DNA of 64,000 nt, taken from assembly GCA_030062745.1 (NCBI GenBank), contig CP099842.1:24957822-25021821 (forward strand), read 5' to 3'. Positions 23,601 to 38,600 of this stretch are shown here, one piece after another; position 1 is the stretch's first letter, and the number at the start of each line of letters is the position of its first letter. This DNA comes from Capitulum mitella (lineage: Eukaryota > Arthropoda > Thecostraca > Pollicipedomorpha > Pollicipedidae). The position numbers and the translations under genes were made by a program. A model generated the notes under the pieces. That model had not been told where the DNA came from, did not search any database, and saw nothing but the letters and a program-made list of their open reading frames with translations.

Positions 23601-26600
23601 TTCTAGTCATGATGAAAATGCACGTGATAAAAAGAACTGCCTAAGCCGAATCTAGGAAGACTTACTGCCACTTATAACACTATTCGTAGCTTATAAGCGT
23701 CATGTAGAAGATCAAAAACGTGACAGGAAGTCCTTTACTAAGGCTGTATGGTACTGAGCAACCATGCGTACCCAGCTTTTCTTTTTGAAGGCACGCAGTA
23801 TGACGGCACCCACCGAGCAAGCCCCGAACATATCCACGCACATTATATATTGCGAACAACAAAGGAGTAGCACTGGCCTCACGTGGGCATCGGTATATTT
23901 GACAGAAGGTAAAAGCATATCATTAATGAAATAAGTGGAGTTCATCGGCTGGATTTTGAACTTCGGTATCCAGGCCCGGTTGGGCACCGACATCGGCTAT
24001 GGAAAGCTCCGTCCCTAATTCGGTGGTATTTGTGGACTTATCCTGTAAACATCTGAGCAGGCCTTTCGCCTCGTCTGAAAGCTGCTGGATGTCGCCATGT
24101 TTACGGGCTAGCCTAGCGTGGGGCTCGGGAGGCATCGTTTGACGCGGAGTAACACCCGGAACCACTGCCTGGAGAAACAACTGCACCGGATACAGACAAG
24201 TCGTGCGGTACAGCATACCAGGAGCGGTCGTTCCCTTTGAATCCGGTGGCAAGCACGTGGAATCACGGTAGGTCCTGGAGAGTCAACTCCAGCTCTTTGA
24301 GATTTCAGAGCAAAACTGCTTTGAAGAATAGCGTTCCCACGATCGTATTCGTAATGTCTTTTGTTTTATCACCGAGAGGACCGATGTTCTTCTGTTTCTG
24401 TTTTATGCGACCTCCGTTGTTTACGCCATCGCAGCGCTGCAACTATACAGCAATGCACCTCGGATAAACTGCACGGTCCGGTTCTGTTCAAGAGCACGCA
24501 GCAAGCCACCAATTCCTATGAATTTTATGCCAAAATATCCCTCCATATGTATTGCTGATATTTATTTAGTTACGCCTTTTCATTCGAGCTTTGTAGAAAT
24601 GAGGTTGCAAAACAACACATAACTTACCAGCCGAATGTCATAAATATTGCCAACAGTTATCAGCCATGTGTACAGAAGTGAAATCGTACGTGCATGATAT
24701 GGCATATTCACGAGCCGCCGCGTCGGCTGCATTGGCCAGGATAGCCTGAGACTATTGGATAAATTTCCACTCCCATGAACCTGGTAATTCCTCCGTTCAT
24801 CTCCCTGATTGGCTATTGACCCAAGGACTGGTCCCGAACGGCGTCGCTTTGGTCTGTATTGACCAGCTCAAGGCCAGAGCACCACTGACGTGCTTCCGTC
24901 GCAGTCCGGGCGACGCACCGCTCGGCACGGCTCGGGGTGGGAGGAACTCACGAGCACTCGGCGTCGCCGTCCCGATGGAATTCAGGTTATTCCCGCCTAG
25001 TATTGACCCCTTAGCTGGCCTGAGCGCGCCACAGCGTCATCTCTGAAAGGTTACGTCTCGGCAGAGCGAAGTGGTGTCGAGGTGACGAAACACTTACCCC
25101 GGTGAACTAAGACTTGGAATCAAAACCCGGACAACGTGCATTCCGTCCGTGCAGACACGTGTCTGCTCGCGATGGACCCCTCCCCATGTCCCGTGGCCTG
25201 GTGCGACAGTCGGCATCACCGGCGCTGTTCGGTGCAAAACATTCGTTAAATATTTACCCGCGAGTCTCACGCGTCAGCTGCAGGCCCACCACCCGCCAGC
25301 TGCACGTGGATGAAAGTCGCAAACGCAAAGTTCCGAGTAGCTGCACGCATGCAGACTGAGTTTGCAGAAAGCTAAAAGCGAGCTGTAAACGCATTGAACG
25401 TCTCCAGCCAAGAGAACGATTATAGCAATCCCAGCAATGTAGCTAATGATAAATGTATAATTCGGTGAAAGATAATGACGCTATGAAGACCGGCACGAAA
25501 TAAGCCCACGACTGAGGTTCGGAAAATTAATGTGCACCTACGAACAAAATTTCCTATTAATCAACAAAAGACCAAAGAAATGTTTCACCTCTGATGATCC
25601 TATATCGATCTCCGTTTAAACTTCTGTTTGAGTGCCATGGGCGTTTTTAAGTCTCTTTCATCAGAACCCAAGTACCGGCCTGCGTGCCAAAGTCTCAACA
25701 CTCAAGGCTGCGAAAATGGCAATTACAGTAAAAGCAGGTGTTACCACGGCCAGTAGTACCATCGATGTGTTGCCGGCAGACTACATGGCACTGGGTGACG
25801 GTGCGTCAGTTGTCCTACGTTGCTTACAGACGAAACGTCGCATTTCTCCAGTTCCGCGGATGGCTACTAACACAATCAGATACCTGTCTTAAAAAGCTAC
25901 AAAGGCAACGCTCTTAGTTAATTGCTCGGAAGAAGCATATCACTGGGTGCGGTGCACACCACTGGTACACCTACCTGCAATCAGATAGAATCCGGAGAGG
26001 ATGGATCCGATCCATGCCGTTTTCGCTTTGCCCTCGTTGAACTCTGGCAGCAGCTGCAGGAGCAGGATGCCGAAGCTGAAGATGATGCCGTCCACGATGG
26101 CGTTGCACATGAAGCTGGCGGCGACGATGACCCAGCCCCAGCCGCCGTCCGGAGGCACCACGTGCGGTACCTCGACCGTTAGGTCCTCCGTCTCCGGTCC
26201 CTCTGGATCCCCGCCGCCAGGTGCTGACTCTGTGGGACCCGAGAAGTCAGATGGTCAGCGTGTTGGATTACGGAGCTTTGATGCTGAGTAACTACTCAGT
26301 CCTCCCCCACGAAGGCTGGCATGGGGGACTGTGATGCTATATGGGTAGAGTAAAGAGAACGTTTCCTCTCGATCGCATTACGTTTACCACAACACATGTT
26401 TGTATTTTTTAAGCATCTTTTACTCGATACCCAGGTGCGCTCGAATAGATCAGTCCGACCACAAACACCATCATAACTCCCTTTCGAAAGGCCCGCACGG
26501 CACAGCTAGAAGCGAGAAATGGAACAGCTACGACCTACGCGTAAGGCTTGGTCGTGGGATAACGTCCAGGCAGAGACGTAGCCATGGGGCCATGGCCCCT

Positions 26601-29600
26601 CTGAGCCAAGTGGTTTACACTAGATATATAGCGATTTCGCAGGAATACGAAACAGTGATCAAAGATGTTGCAAAAACAAACATTATATGTATTCCTGTGG
26701 GTTAAATATGAGATCAGTCGCGTAAACTTGTTGCTTTTTCCTATAAGCTTTGTCATATACCAGTGGTGTATGACAAAATCTGAGCGTTGCCGCCCCGAGG
26801 AAAATCCTGGCAACGTGTCTGCATCACCATCAGCAGTAGAACGCTCACGAACACCTAAACGCATCCATCAGACTTCACTTGACCGCGTGCTTCGGCTGAA
26901 TGTGACAGACCCATGTATCTATCTGGGCTGGAAACGCTGGCCAACCATTGGTCTCAAAGGTCCAGATCTGAGATGTCGGTTTGTTTGGGTGCCCGACCAT
27001 CACCAGACCAAATTGCCATCAACGGACAGAGTTAACCATCTGGTGATTAAAACTGGTGTTCTGGCAGCGGCTAGAAAACAAGTGTCCATGTGGAACTTGT
27101 TAAACATTATTTCCCGAAAGTGTGCGGTTTTTTATAGCCCGTCTGGGATGTGATGATACCGTGTGAGAAGAAAGCTACGACCGGTAGGAAATGGTGACAA
27201 CATTACACATACATGTTTAATATGATAAGATGTTCACTGTTTGAAAATTTGCTCCTTGTTTGAAAATTCACTCATTTGAGATTTCGACAGGACATGTGTC
27301 CCATCGAAATCTGAAAAAAAGACAAATTATGTCAGGAGTCATTGGGCTGAGGGTCAGCCGCGATGTTAACCATAGCCATAGGCAGGGGGAGGGACGACAG
27401 ATGTTATCGATTTTGTCTGCTTATCAGTTTACTGTTAGTTTTGCTGGTCATGTGTTCCTCTTATCGGTGAAGCAAGGAGTCATTGTCATTCCTTGCCCAT
27501 TGCTGTGTTCGTTGTAATTTTTAACAAAGAAGCCGAATATAAGTCCGATTTATCTTGAGCCTACCTGCGAGCTTTCTTGCAATCAACACATAACAAGCAG
27601 AGGACAGCGCATCTGGCCCGGAAAATGTTTGGAATTCCTCGGAGGTGGGTCGGGAAACTCGGCGTGAGACAGCCTCGCAAGGCATTCTCCGAACCGCCCG
27701 CGCCCGGGCCCATGCCAAACCAAGCAGGGCCGCCGCCGGCAGCTCGCAAACAAGCCCCAGCCGGCCTCAGACTGCGTCACCCGTGACGTCGCTCTCTGTC
27801 CGGGGCGAGAAGGGGTGGGGTGGGTCCCGGATGATGATTGCACCTTGGTGAAGACAAGGAGTGTTGTCTCTTTGTTGTGTGCTATTGACCTGCTGATTCG
27901 GAGACCGTCATGCCATCCCTTTGTTATGATAGAGCCCTCGACACCTATTTTTTGATCATGCAGATGTAACTAAACAAATATGATTCGTAACTGTGCGCAG
28001 TTTGAAGAATGGTATTTGGTTACTACTCCGTCTTACACATCCGACGGTAGTCAGTCAACCGATGACAGCATCCAATAGCAAACTAGGCATTCATTGTTCG
28101 GGTGGCCCTGAACAACGCACCCGAAAGAATAAACAATCCTCCAGTTTTGCCTTAATGTAGAAAAAAATGGAACCAACGAACTTATATTTGTTCAGTACTA
28201 ATGTTATATCATGGATTACCACCACTTTAAAAGGTATAACATGCTCATATCTAAACGACAGGCCGTCTTGAATAAGCCAAAACCCGGCTGCGACGTCAGC
28301 TGAGCGCACAACTGCGCCCCGACTGCAGAGGTTTAGGTCTGCAGGCCCCAGGACGCGGGTCAGATGGCGCAGCACGCGGCCAGCACGTGCCGCCACGTGG
28401 CGCGCGCGGCCGGCCGGCGGCCGAGGCGGCTCGCGTGGCCCTGAGGCAACCGAGACCGCGGCGCCGCCGCCGCCGGCCGGCCGGGCTCGGTCTGTCTGCC
28501 GCGCCCGCGGAGGAAGCCGGTACTTGGCGGCGATTTCCGCCGCTCCGCAGACGGAAACGGCTGAGATCGCCGCGGCAGAGGTGAATCACTGTCCAGTGCG
28601 ACGTTCAGCACGGCTTGTGCCAGCCGGCTGGCGTCGGTGGCGATTATTCAGACGGTGTGAACGTTCCAGGACATGACGTATTTCACAGACCTCACAATTC
28701 ACACAAATCAATACCCCCTTTTCTGTGGTAGTATGTTTCTCTTGAAAACGTTTCATGCGCTGATCTGTCTGGACTACTCCACCAAGGCTTTCATTTTCGC
28801 CGTAAAGACTAAATTTTATCAAACTTGCTAATGGCACCTGTTTTATATTCAGTATACTACTGTACCTAAAAGGAGAGAAAAGAGTAATGCAAAACAGTTC
28901 TTCTGTTGTGTGCTGCACTGCTGCAATGCTGAAATTCATAATAAGTCAAATGGACGGCACTGATGGTGTTTAAAGAGCCAGGTAAGTACAAGGGCATAAC
29001 GGTGCACATGTTATATTTTCTTTATTTTAGTTTTCAACATCCCGTTACCCTTTCCCCGGAACTATGCAGTAACATAGAGCGTTACCCATATAGCAGCCTT
29101 CAGAGCAAGGTTCGTTGGGATGTATCGACTTCTACCAGCTAATTTTAGCCCCGCCCACCCACATATGAATGAAACTGGTCACCGTCGAGATCCAGAGTAA
29201 CCTTAGAAAAACCATTCTTTGATCGGAAGGTTTTTGCTCAACATACTGGTTTTTGCTTTAAGCTGTGCACACCAAACGTTTGCGTTCTCCTCATTGCCCA
29301 AGGGAAACCATGGAGCATAAAATGAGGAAAAAGGATTAAACCATCAAGATTAAACATGGAATTCCTGAGAAGCGTATGCGGTGATCTGTGCTACCGCACT
29401 GCATAACTTACCTCAATCTCTCTATCCACGGTACTACACATTTATTCGCATTTAAAGACAGACTGCGAGGCTTTTGAACTCCGCACGAGAGAAAATTCAA
29501 AACGAAACACTAAAGAAATATTCTTTGCTGATTGCCGGTCTCAGCCAAACATTCAGGCAAACGATGAGATGTTGAATTGGTTTCGCTGGGATGGGATAAC

Positions 29601-32600
29601 ATAACATTTGTCGGCTGACATAGTTCGCTATCCTCGTCATAGCCACATCAAAAAGAGCGATGCGACGCGTTGGAAACACTTAAGGCCCAATCACTCCAGG
29701 ATGTTGACACAAGCCGCGGGCTGTACAAATGTTACGCATACTATCGGCCACAAGCTTACATCAAAACACTCAAATAGTCAAGTACGGGTAACGAGATCTC
29801 CAAATTAATGGGAAATGCATTATTATTCCCGAATGTTTGTAGATGTGACAATCTGTCCGGAAATAATTCGCTGTGCTGACGACAAAGACTTGATCATTGC
29901 TACAACAAGTCATACGTCTAGTTTGTATCGACACAAAGGTCATTTATCGTTCCAGCGTCTCGCCGAGGGTGTCGCGAGTCAGCTGCAGATATGAGTCGGA
30001 CCAAAATCATGAACCCTTCGGTCTCGGGTTCATCATGCGCACCACATCTTGCACTTTCTTGGATTGGCTTTTGGTACTTGCAGCCAATGAACCAGTCCCA
30101 TGAATCCTCTTGTGAGATGTTTGTTTCCGGTATGGTGCGGCTCTTTAGATTCTGGCATTCTCCAACAATCCGAACGACTCAAAATTGCTGACCTTGAAAC
30201 TGACTTCAGCTCACCCACTTACTGTCTTTTTGTTTGTTCAAATTCATTTCAAGTCGTCCAATTTCGTTCTATCTAAGCGTTAAAGTGTGGTTTTGGAACC
30301 TGCCCAGACCAGACATGTTACTCTTTCTGGGAAGATAATGGTGACATCAAAAACGGTAACCAGGATTTTGCTTAGAGACGGGCGCTGATCCAAAGCCCCC
30401 GTGTGGAGCAAAAAGGACCCAAATACACGCAAAAATTATGTCATTTTTTGTACACCACGAGAACACTGTTGTCAGAGAAGGGTGACTGCTGTACCTACTC
30501 TTGCAATGGGTTCACAGAATGACGGTAGTTTTACGAAGTTACAACGCCAAAAATAGGGAACAAAAATTACCGACGACTTCCGTGGATAGCCATAGCAACT
30601 CCCTTAAAGATACGATGGTGTCCGATGGCTTATGTGGAGAATGGACTACCGCGCGTTACAAAGCATGCGACAAACAATGCGCGTTTGTACTGCCACAGTG
30701 TCAGGTGACTCACCTCTTCTGAGCGGCTGGGATCTCAGCTGCTGTTCCTCACTCGGCGCCGGCCGGCCACGGTCACCGATCGTGAACCGGGGCCGGGACT
30801 CCTCCTCCGAGTGCGGCGCCATGGCCACCCCTCCCGAGTGCGACCTGAGGGAGCAGGGGGCGGGCGATCGTCAGCCGAGAGCTGGACTCGTCCTGCGCAG
30901 ACCGCGGCGCCATCGCCGCAGCGCCGTGAGCAGCGGACGTCGCGTGCCTCGCGACCGAACTGTTTCCTGCGGGCGTCGTCCTGGCGCCGACACACGAGTG
31001 GCGGCGGTACCGAGAACTGGTGCCGTGCGCGGACGGCACTCATCACGGCGGACGGAGCGGCCGCGGCCGGCGCGTCACGGCGCCAACCGCTCAAACGTCC
31101 CGCCAGCTGGCGCCGTGCCAGCCGCAGTTCACGACCCGCTGACGAAGTCGGCGGCCCGGTATCAAACGGCTTGTCACGTGGAAATCCTTACAGCTGCGAG
31201 GAGGTGAGGCGAGCCGAATGGCACGCCCTGCGCTCGGTGCAGGTCAAAACATGGTACAGGGCGTCCAGCGCATCCGCCCATGGGGTCAACACCTAATTAA
31301 CCTCACGAACGACGATAAACGTACGGAACGTAAATACGGTATTGTCCCGAGATGGCTCATGTACTTTTCCACAGCACGTCTCCACCCGCGTCATAAATGC
31401 AAATAATAGGTCGTCACCGACAGACGCTGCGCAAGGACGATGACTGAGGGTCGATATGGAGCGGGACGCCAATAAACTGGCTCATTGTTGTGGAAATGCG
31501 AGTCACAGCACGAATGCCATTATTCACACGGGAGCCTTTTGTGACAGAGGAAAGTTGCATGAACCATGGGCAGACAAATGATTGCCTGCTCGTACAAAAC
31601 GAAGAATCGCATGGGGTAATCGCTAATTTATCTCAACACGAGAAAACAAAACTTAAAGGGAGATTATTAATTTATGATGTTTTGAAAATTAATTCATAAT
31701 CCTGAGCGAGAGCGGAGCACGTAAGCATAACCAAAATTGTTCGCTAATTATTACCTTCTCCCTGACTTCAAAGGTCAAAGTACGCCGAACAGATAGGGTA
31801 AACTTGGCCTGGACCTGGAAGTGCAATCATGAAGCACCGCGGCACCTCCCGAGATCCGGCAGCAGAAAACGGACGAACGGAAAACTCAACGAAATCGCCA
31901 GCTTCCTCTGACCCGTAACGTTAAAGGAGGGGCCTTCTTGAGGCGAGGACAGGCGCGGTGACTTAGCAGAAAATGCAGTTAACCTTATTGTCACGCGGGA
32001 GGGGAGCGATTCGCCCCAACCGAGGTTTCTACGGACCCAAAGCCAAACCGTTTGAACTGCCGCACGCACCGAAATTGTGCGATTTTTCTATACATCTTTT
32101 TTGTATATGAATTCACAATTTATTGTCCTGCATTAACCAGGAAGGCCTTAATGACACATTCCTGGGAGACATGCCCGTCCATTTTGCGCTCGTTCCAGAT
32201 GTGTTTTGCGCTCGTTTAGGTATCGGCCTGTAAGCCGACATTTGACAGTGCTGTAGTTTTAATGCAGACGTTTTCGATAACCGATCACCCACTTAGTCTA
32301 AAAAAATTGGGGAGGTTGTGAAGGGTGAGTGCAGGGGGAATTATGACAACCCAAGGGAACGCCATGTGTAGGTTGGTTCTGTGTGCTGAACACAAGGTAT
32401 GGCTCCATAAGTAAACATTTTTACTTACTAAAACATCGATGTAAAAATCGTATTTTGCAGAGGGAACAAAATAAAAATTAGGGGCGGGGCCAGGAGAATT
32501 AATGTGGAACACCCAGATTACGACCCACACTTGCCAATGGTTTACATCACTGATTTCAACCCAATGGTAGCATTTGAGAAAAATACATACACATCGGATG

Positions 32601-35600
32601 CTTGCACGTGCATTGGCAGAGAAGGATCCAGGCCAGGTAAAGGAAAGGTACAAAACAGCAGAACGAGCCATCGTTCTGCTTTTTGTCAGAAAACCAAACC
32701 AAGATGGTTTGGTTTTCTGAGAGGACATTGCCATTTTCGGTACACCACGATCACCACAGCTTTGGTTGCCTTGACCCGAGGTCATCGGCATATCTAATTG
32801 ATTGCAACCATCACCTCATGCCAGGGCATTGAAATTGGCCTTGTCATCCAAGGAAAAGCTGAGTTAAACAAATCGCAACGATTTATCGAGAACTGTCTCT
32901 AATGTTGGAAACAAATCCGTGCCGTAGAGTTCCCCCGTGGTCGATACCCACAATCCGTCACTGCCCCAAATTGCTTCCAAAGATGCTTTAAAGGTGACCA
33001 AACACCAAAAAACTGGTATTATATCAAAGTACGTACTTGCAGTTACGGATGTCGGTCGTTTTGCCCTTTTTATTCTCTTAGAGTTGCCACTAGGTGTTTG
33101 TTGTTTTGGCATATGTGAGCAATTGATTTGCAATCACAAGCTATAGTGTAAACCCTGCTTCGTCGAACTTGGCGCAGTAGATGGCAGATCTCGACGGGTG
33201 AGGGGAAAATCCCTCTCCTTATGGACTTCAGCTGAAATCCACCGCGTGCAAATAGGATTAAGGCTCGCGACGAGATCCGATTCTAGCTGAACGCCAAGAC
33301 AACTAAGTTCCGATTTTAAGTAACAAGTTTGGCGACATCTTTTTCACATCACTTCCAAGCTATGCCGCGGTCCGTGCTGGCTTTCAGCTTCTCTACCACT
33401 GCGACTATGCGGCCCTAATATATATGCAAATGAAAGCGGCTCCATTGAGTCCGCTGCAAAGAATCTGATGACAGAGCTGTATCCAAACCGTGATAGAGAG
33501 CAGAGCTAGCAGGCAGCCCGGAGGACTGAGCCCCATTCCGTGAAGTTTCATCGTAGGAGATGTGGCTTGCAAGAAATGGAAGATAAAGTTCATCCATCAC
33601 CTTGACTGAAGAGCTATGGGGGAAGCCATGTAAAAAAGAAACACACACGAATGACACATATGACATCATACATGCCATGGATCAAGGAGAAGAGACTTCA
33701 CCCTTGCTGTGTTAATGGCCTAAGCACAGCTCTCGTCTTTGGCCTGTCTGAACTTTCTTGCAGCATATAAGTTACTGGTCATGGGTACCATGGGCTCCAA
33801 TGAAGAAAGATCAGGCAGGAACACTTACATGATTACTCTTACATGATCATTTCCCCCGAGAGATTTAAATATCCATGGCCAAGTAGGTGAAAAAGCACAA
33901 TAGTCTTGCCACATAGTAGGTGAGACTTCACTAGGGATCTACGAGAAAGGGGCAATGTCCGAGGGACCCTCGTAAAAAATGCCAATGATTTCAGGGCGTA
34001 AAAACTGCACTTCAGCTGGGCATCGGCCTTACACAAAGCATCAACCAGTACGAAGACAAAGGCGCGAGGCCACCTGTTGATCGTTCGTCTGGCGAGCGGC
34101 CAGACAAGATTACGCAATCGTTACGCGCACTCACCTAGGGCCTTCGCTGGAGACGGAACTGCGTCGCATGTCACATCACAGCCGCCACCGCCGTAACAGC
34201 AGCCGTCTGAAAGCCGGCGGAAGGTGCGCTGCCGCCAACCGAGCGAGCCGACCGAGCCGACTGAGACCGTGGACTTGACGGAAGGGGGATCAACGGGAGA
34301 AAACACGCCCACCTGGCCGCCACAGTCCCGGCCGCTCGCTGTGTGATCCAGGGGACAATCACTGGGCGGTTCGCCCGCTCCGGGACCCGGGACCGCCGGC
34401 GCCTCCCGACCGCTGTGGGTCCCAGCAGCCGCCACCTGCCCTTCTTGTCAGCGTCTCTCGCGCACTGTGGCAGGTTATCGCGCTGACCCGGCCGGCCGCC
34501 AGCATCAAGTACCAGCTGAGCCCCAGATAGAGCCGGCAAACACTCAGCTGCCAGGCGACCGCTCCGCTCCTCTCTCCCCTCTCTCTCGTCCTCTGCTTTC
34601 TCTCTATATCTCCCCCTTCTTTCTCTCTGTCTCTCTCGTTTTCATTCCTCTTCTCCTCCCTCTCTCCCTCTTTCTTTCTATCCCATAACTCGTTGTCCTA
34701 TACCTCACTGGCCCCATATATCGTCTTCTTCATACATACCATATTTTTATCATGATTTCTTTTCTCTTCCCGTTTGTTTTCATTCTGGTCCCGCAATAGG
34801 CACGTTTGAGCACCATCGTCCTCTGTTATTTCTGCTTCCCTGCCCCATGTTCAAATATTCAGTTCCTCGTTATTTTCTTATGGTTGCGAAACACATTTGC
34901 CTCTAATGTAACTCCTTCCGAAAACAGCGGCAAATTAAGCGGATCTATTTCCGCGTTCTGAGCCTTCCTTTTCCGCCTTCCATTTGTTTTACCTACCTCG
35001 AAAACAAGTAGCAGACTCTGGTCACCACGCTCTTTTCTCGCCCACCCATGGCGTCTTGCTCCTCCCAGTAGCTCTCTCTCGGCTTTGGTTTTGGCCGCTA
35101 ACTGGCGTCTCGCAGCACCCCACGCAGCTTATATCAGGCTTGGGCGGAATCGGACAGGGCGTGGGGCAACAGATACAAGCCTCAGCAGCCGGCGGTCGCT
35201 TCGCCCCTCCAGAGGCGGCCGATGCAATCTGCGCGATTTCGGGCGCAGCCCGGGCGTAGCGCCGTCGCCCGCAGTAAAAACTCCGCCCGCGGCCTTTGCT
35301 GACGCTCGGCTCGGTCGGCTTTCGTCAGTTCTCATTACAGGCGGACGGACACGCCCGACGTCTGGCCGTAACGCGGCCGTTACGCGGCGTCTGGCCGGCC
35401 CTCGTCGGGCGGAACACGCCGAGGGCGGCGGGCACCGGCCGCCCCTCCCCGGTCCAGCGGCTGGCGGCGGCTCGCCCGCTGATTGTATGAACAGAAGCCG
35501 TGCCGGCCGCCGCGGAACACTCGTAAACCACCGGTACAGGCGGGACCGGGCGGGGTCCGCGACCCCATGAGCAGACGTGACCGGGCTTCACGTGCCTGAC

Positions 35601-38600
35601 CCGCGCCCGGGGGCCGGGCGGGGAGACGGGAGGGGCCACCTGATGAAGACAGCTGTCCTCAGCGCCGGCAGTCGGTGGGGATGGGTGCGCGACGTGCCAC
35701 GTATTTTCCATGAATTTATTCGGACAACCCTGCCTTTGCATAAAATCATGCTCCCTAACGTTTTCTGAGTCTTGCCACGTTGATGAGACTCTGTGCGAAA
35801 CATCGGATTAAGTGGCGAATTTGAATGCACTCAGTTTAGCGCTTAAGAAATATTATACGCCCTGTGGGTAGACAAAAATAATGCAATGCTTCTCTCCTTC
35901 TTCCCTCCAAAAAATACGCACATCTGAGTTGCCTGAACGATATTTCAGTCAGTTATTTGTTAAGTGTAGTTATCACTAATCACCATCCGTCCATTTACAC
36001 CACAGGCAATGGCCAAAATCGAGAAAAATCTGTTTTCAGATGCAATCTATTACCAAAGATTTGTTATTCCGATTTTCCATTTCAAAGTAACTGTGTGCAG
36101 ATGATTTCAATCACAAACATGAAGTAATTTCTAGGATGGAATCCGTGAGCATGGCTGAAGATCTGTCGAACCGGAGCCTGGATCCTGCCGATGAGTGGAA
36201 ATTCTAGTCCGTGACCACTCGGCGTTGACTGGACAGAAGCGACCTTTGAACCCATCGAACCTGACACCGCAGCAATTTTCAGAAATCCCCACCTCTGAGC
36301 AGCAGATTCAGTCCAAGCCGAGAACATGTTTAATCTGCAGCTTCTGGCAGTGGCTAATTTTGCGGGCCGTCCATACGGTGCTATGGAGAGACGCTGCGAA
36401 CGTATGCGCATATGTCATCCACCTCGCTGATATTTGTGCAATGGGTCATAACCATTGTGGCTATGGGATGTATCGATATGGAAGAGGCCGGCTGGGTTAT
36501 GTGAGTGAACAAATCAATGCAATTGATAACGAAGCTATGACAGAGCCGGGACCGGAGCATGTACATCATCGAGCGCTTACTCTGGTTGTCAAAAAAACGG
36601 ACTTACGTAATCATTCCTCCAACCAATCGGTCATATGGCCGACTGGTTATTTGACGCTGGATATTTCACCTGGATCAAATATTGGTTATTTGACGCTGGA
36701 TATTTTCGTTCCGAGGCCACGCTGGATATTTCGCCAGCGTGGACTCAGAACGGAGACGGGTGATGCCATTTCCTGGATCCGCGCTTACCACGATCCATAC
36801 CACCAGTCGTGACCGACAGCACGTGTGATGAATACAGTGATAACGAGCATAGTCGGTAGTGTGTTCCTAGTGGTCAGTTTAACAACACCGCTAACATAAC
36901 ATTGCCGATAACTTCCGCAAATGGTTAAGTTTTCATTCGTTTGCGACACCAAACGTACCTCAGACTTCGATTATAGCGTTTTCAGTTTAAGTTTTCATTC
37001 GTTTGCGACACAAAACGTATCTCAGACTTGGATTACAACGTTTTAAAACGTGTTCCCGACTGGGATGATATTAATGAAATAGTATCAGATAATATACAAA
37101 TGCGCCCAAAGTAAAAGGTGTGCAAACAGATTTTGTGACTCATTCAGTGTTTAGATCAATCTAAAGACGTCTTATGAAATCCTCATGCTGAATCACGGTG
37201 AGCACTTTAAACGGAAGCCTGCAATCTCAGCGCTATAGAGGCACTAACTTTTATCCAGCGAAACGGACCTTGCAATACTCGTGAGCAAAGCACTTGACCG
37301 GCGTTTTTTTTTTGGTAGGCCGCGAGTCGAGACCGGTACGCAAGATGTTATCGCCGGGGCGGAAATCAATCGCAGCGGGCGGGGGAGGGGCAAGGGCTCG
37401 CGAACTGATAAAACACAGACCGTGAAGCTTGGCCTGGGTCGAAAGTCACCAAGACCCAAAAACTACCGTTGTTGCGATGCCTTTTCTACTCCTTAAATTT
37501 CCTGTTTAAAAGATGTCAGTTGACTTCTGTGTACTAAGAACGCATCTGAAATTGCAAAGTCATTAATTGATAATTAGATCGAACGATTTTCATATTTCAC
37601 GCGACGCTTTAAAAATATTACACCCATTCTACCGTTTGCCATTCCGCGATTTGCCGTATTGTTCTTTGATAGTCCACTGTATCCTCCCCAGCAAAAAGGT
37701 GGCAGCATGAGTCATTTAATTTTAATACTTTACTAGTCCTGATGCGTAGCCCAATGATGGATTATTAGGTCGATCGTACTGTTAACAATGCTAGATTTCA
37801 ACGTGCATGGCTGAAATCTTTACCAATGCGCGCGTCCATGCGCGCTTTGCACCAGTTCAAGGGTCTGCATTCTCGGACTTGAGTTTTGTTCCACGGTGGC
37901 GGAGTTGTGCACATTCCGTAGAATTTGATTAGCAGCTATTTTCTTTCTTGATGTCAATGGTCGCAGTACATGTAAACTTCTGTTCCATAATCCGCGAACG
38001 CATCTATTTTATTTAAATTCAGGTACGGCGTTTTAATGACTATTTGTACTTGAGTTCCAAAAAATTTTACGCGAGGCCGTAATTAAAATATTAGGGGAAA
38101 GACGACTTCCAATAGGGGGCGTAGTTTCACGGCAACCAGGGTGCCTTGGTACTCACCACTGAACTAGCAAGGGAAAACGCAGATGGCTGGTCCGTTTCGA
38201 CTCAAGATCGCATCCCGAGCGCATCTGCATACTATGAACTACGACGTCTATGAACGCCTAATGGTCAAGGCCGAGTCAAAACAGGCGAATCATGACATCA
38301 TTTCACAGTATGAGGGAGCTGTCGTAACCACAGCATATTCTGTGCGTTTTTTGATAGAGTAAAACCACTGAGCAGGGAAGACCGTTTTGCGGAACACCAG
38401 AGGGGTTCAACTATACCTTTAAGTGAATACCGGCCTGAAAAACCAGCCGCGCCCTTGTGCCTTGTTTCCTAACACAGTCCGTTTATTTCTAATGCGTTTC
38501 TCAAGCGCCTAACTCTAAACATCTGCCAGACGTCGGTATGGTTCAGAGATCACCTCATAAACAAGCTTACACAAATTGCACTGATTTGCAGCATCACGCA

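Noticed and set aside
26665..27153. 162-codon plus-strand frame whose start resembles one at 58.9 kb
   Set aside because: The similarity is explained by the dispersed DNA repeat shared by both sites. The second copy stops early, so there is no evidence for a protein.
32285..32791. 168-codon minus-strand frame
   Set aside because: It runs through the two hairpins and resembles no family. A chance open frame is more likely.
36195..36812. 205-codon plus-strand frame
   Set aside because: No recognisable domain, it contains noncoding direct repeats, and it lies in the transporter intron without promoter or splice support.
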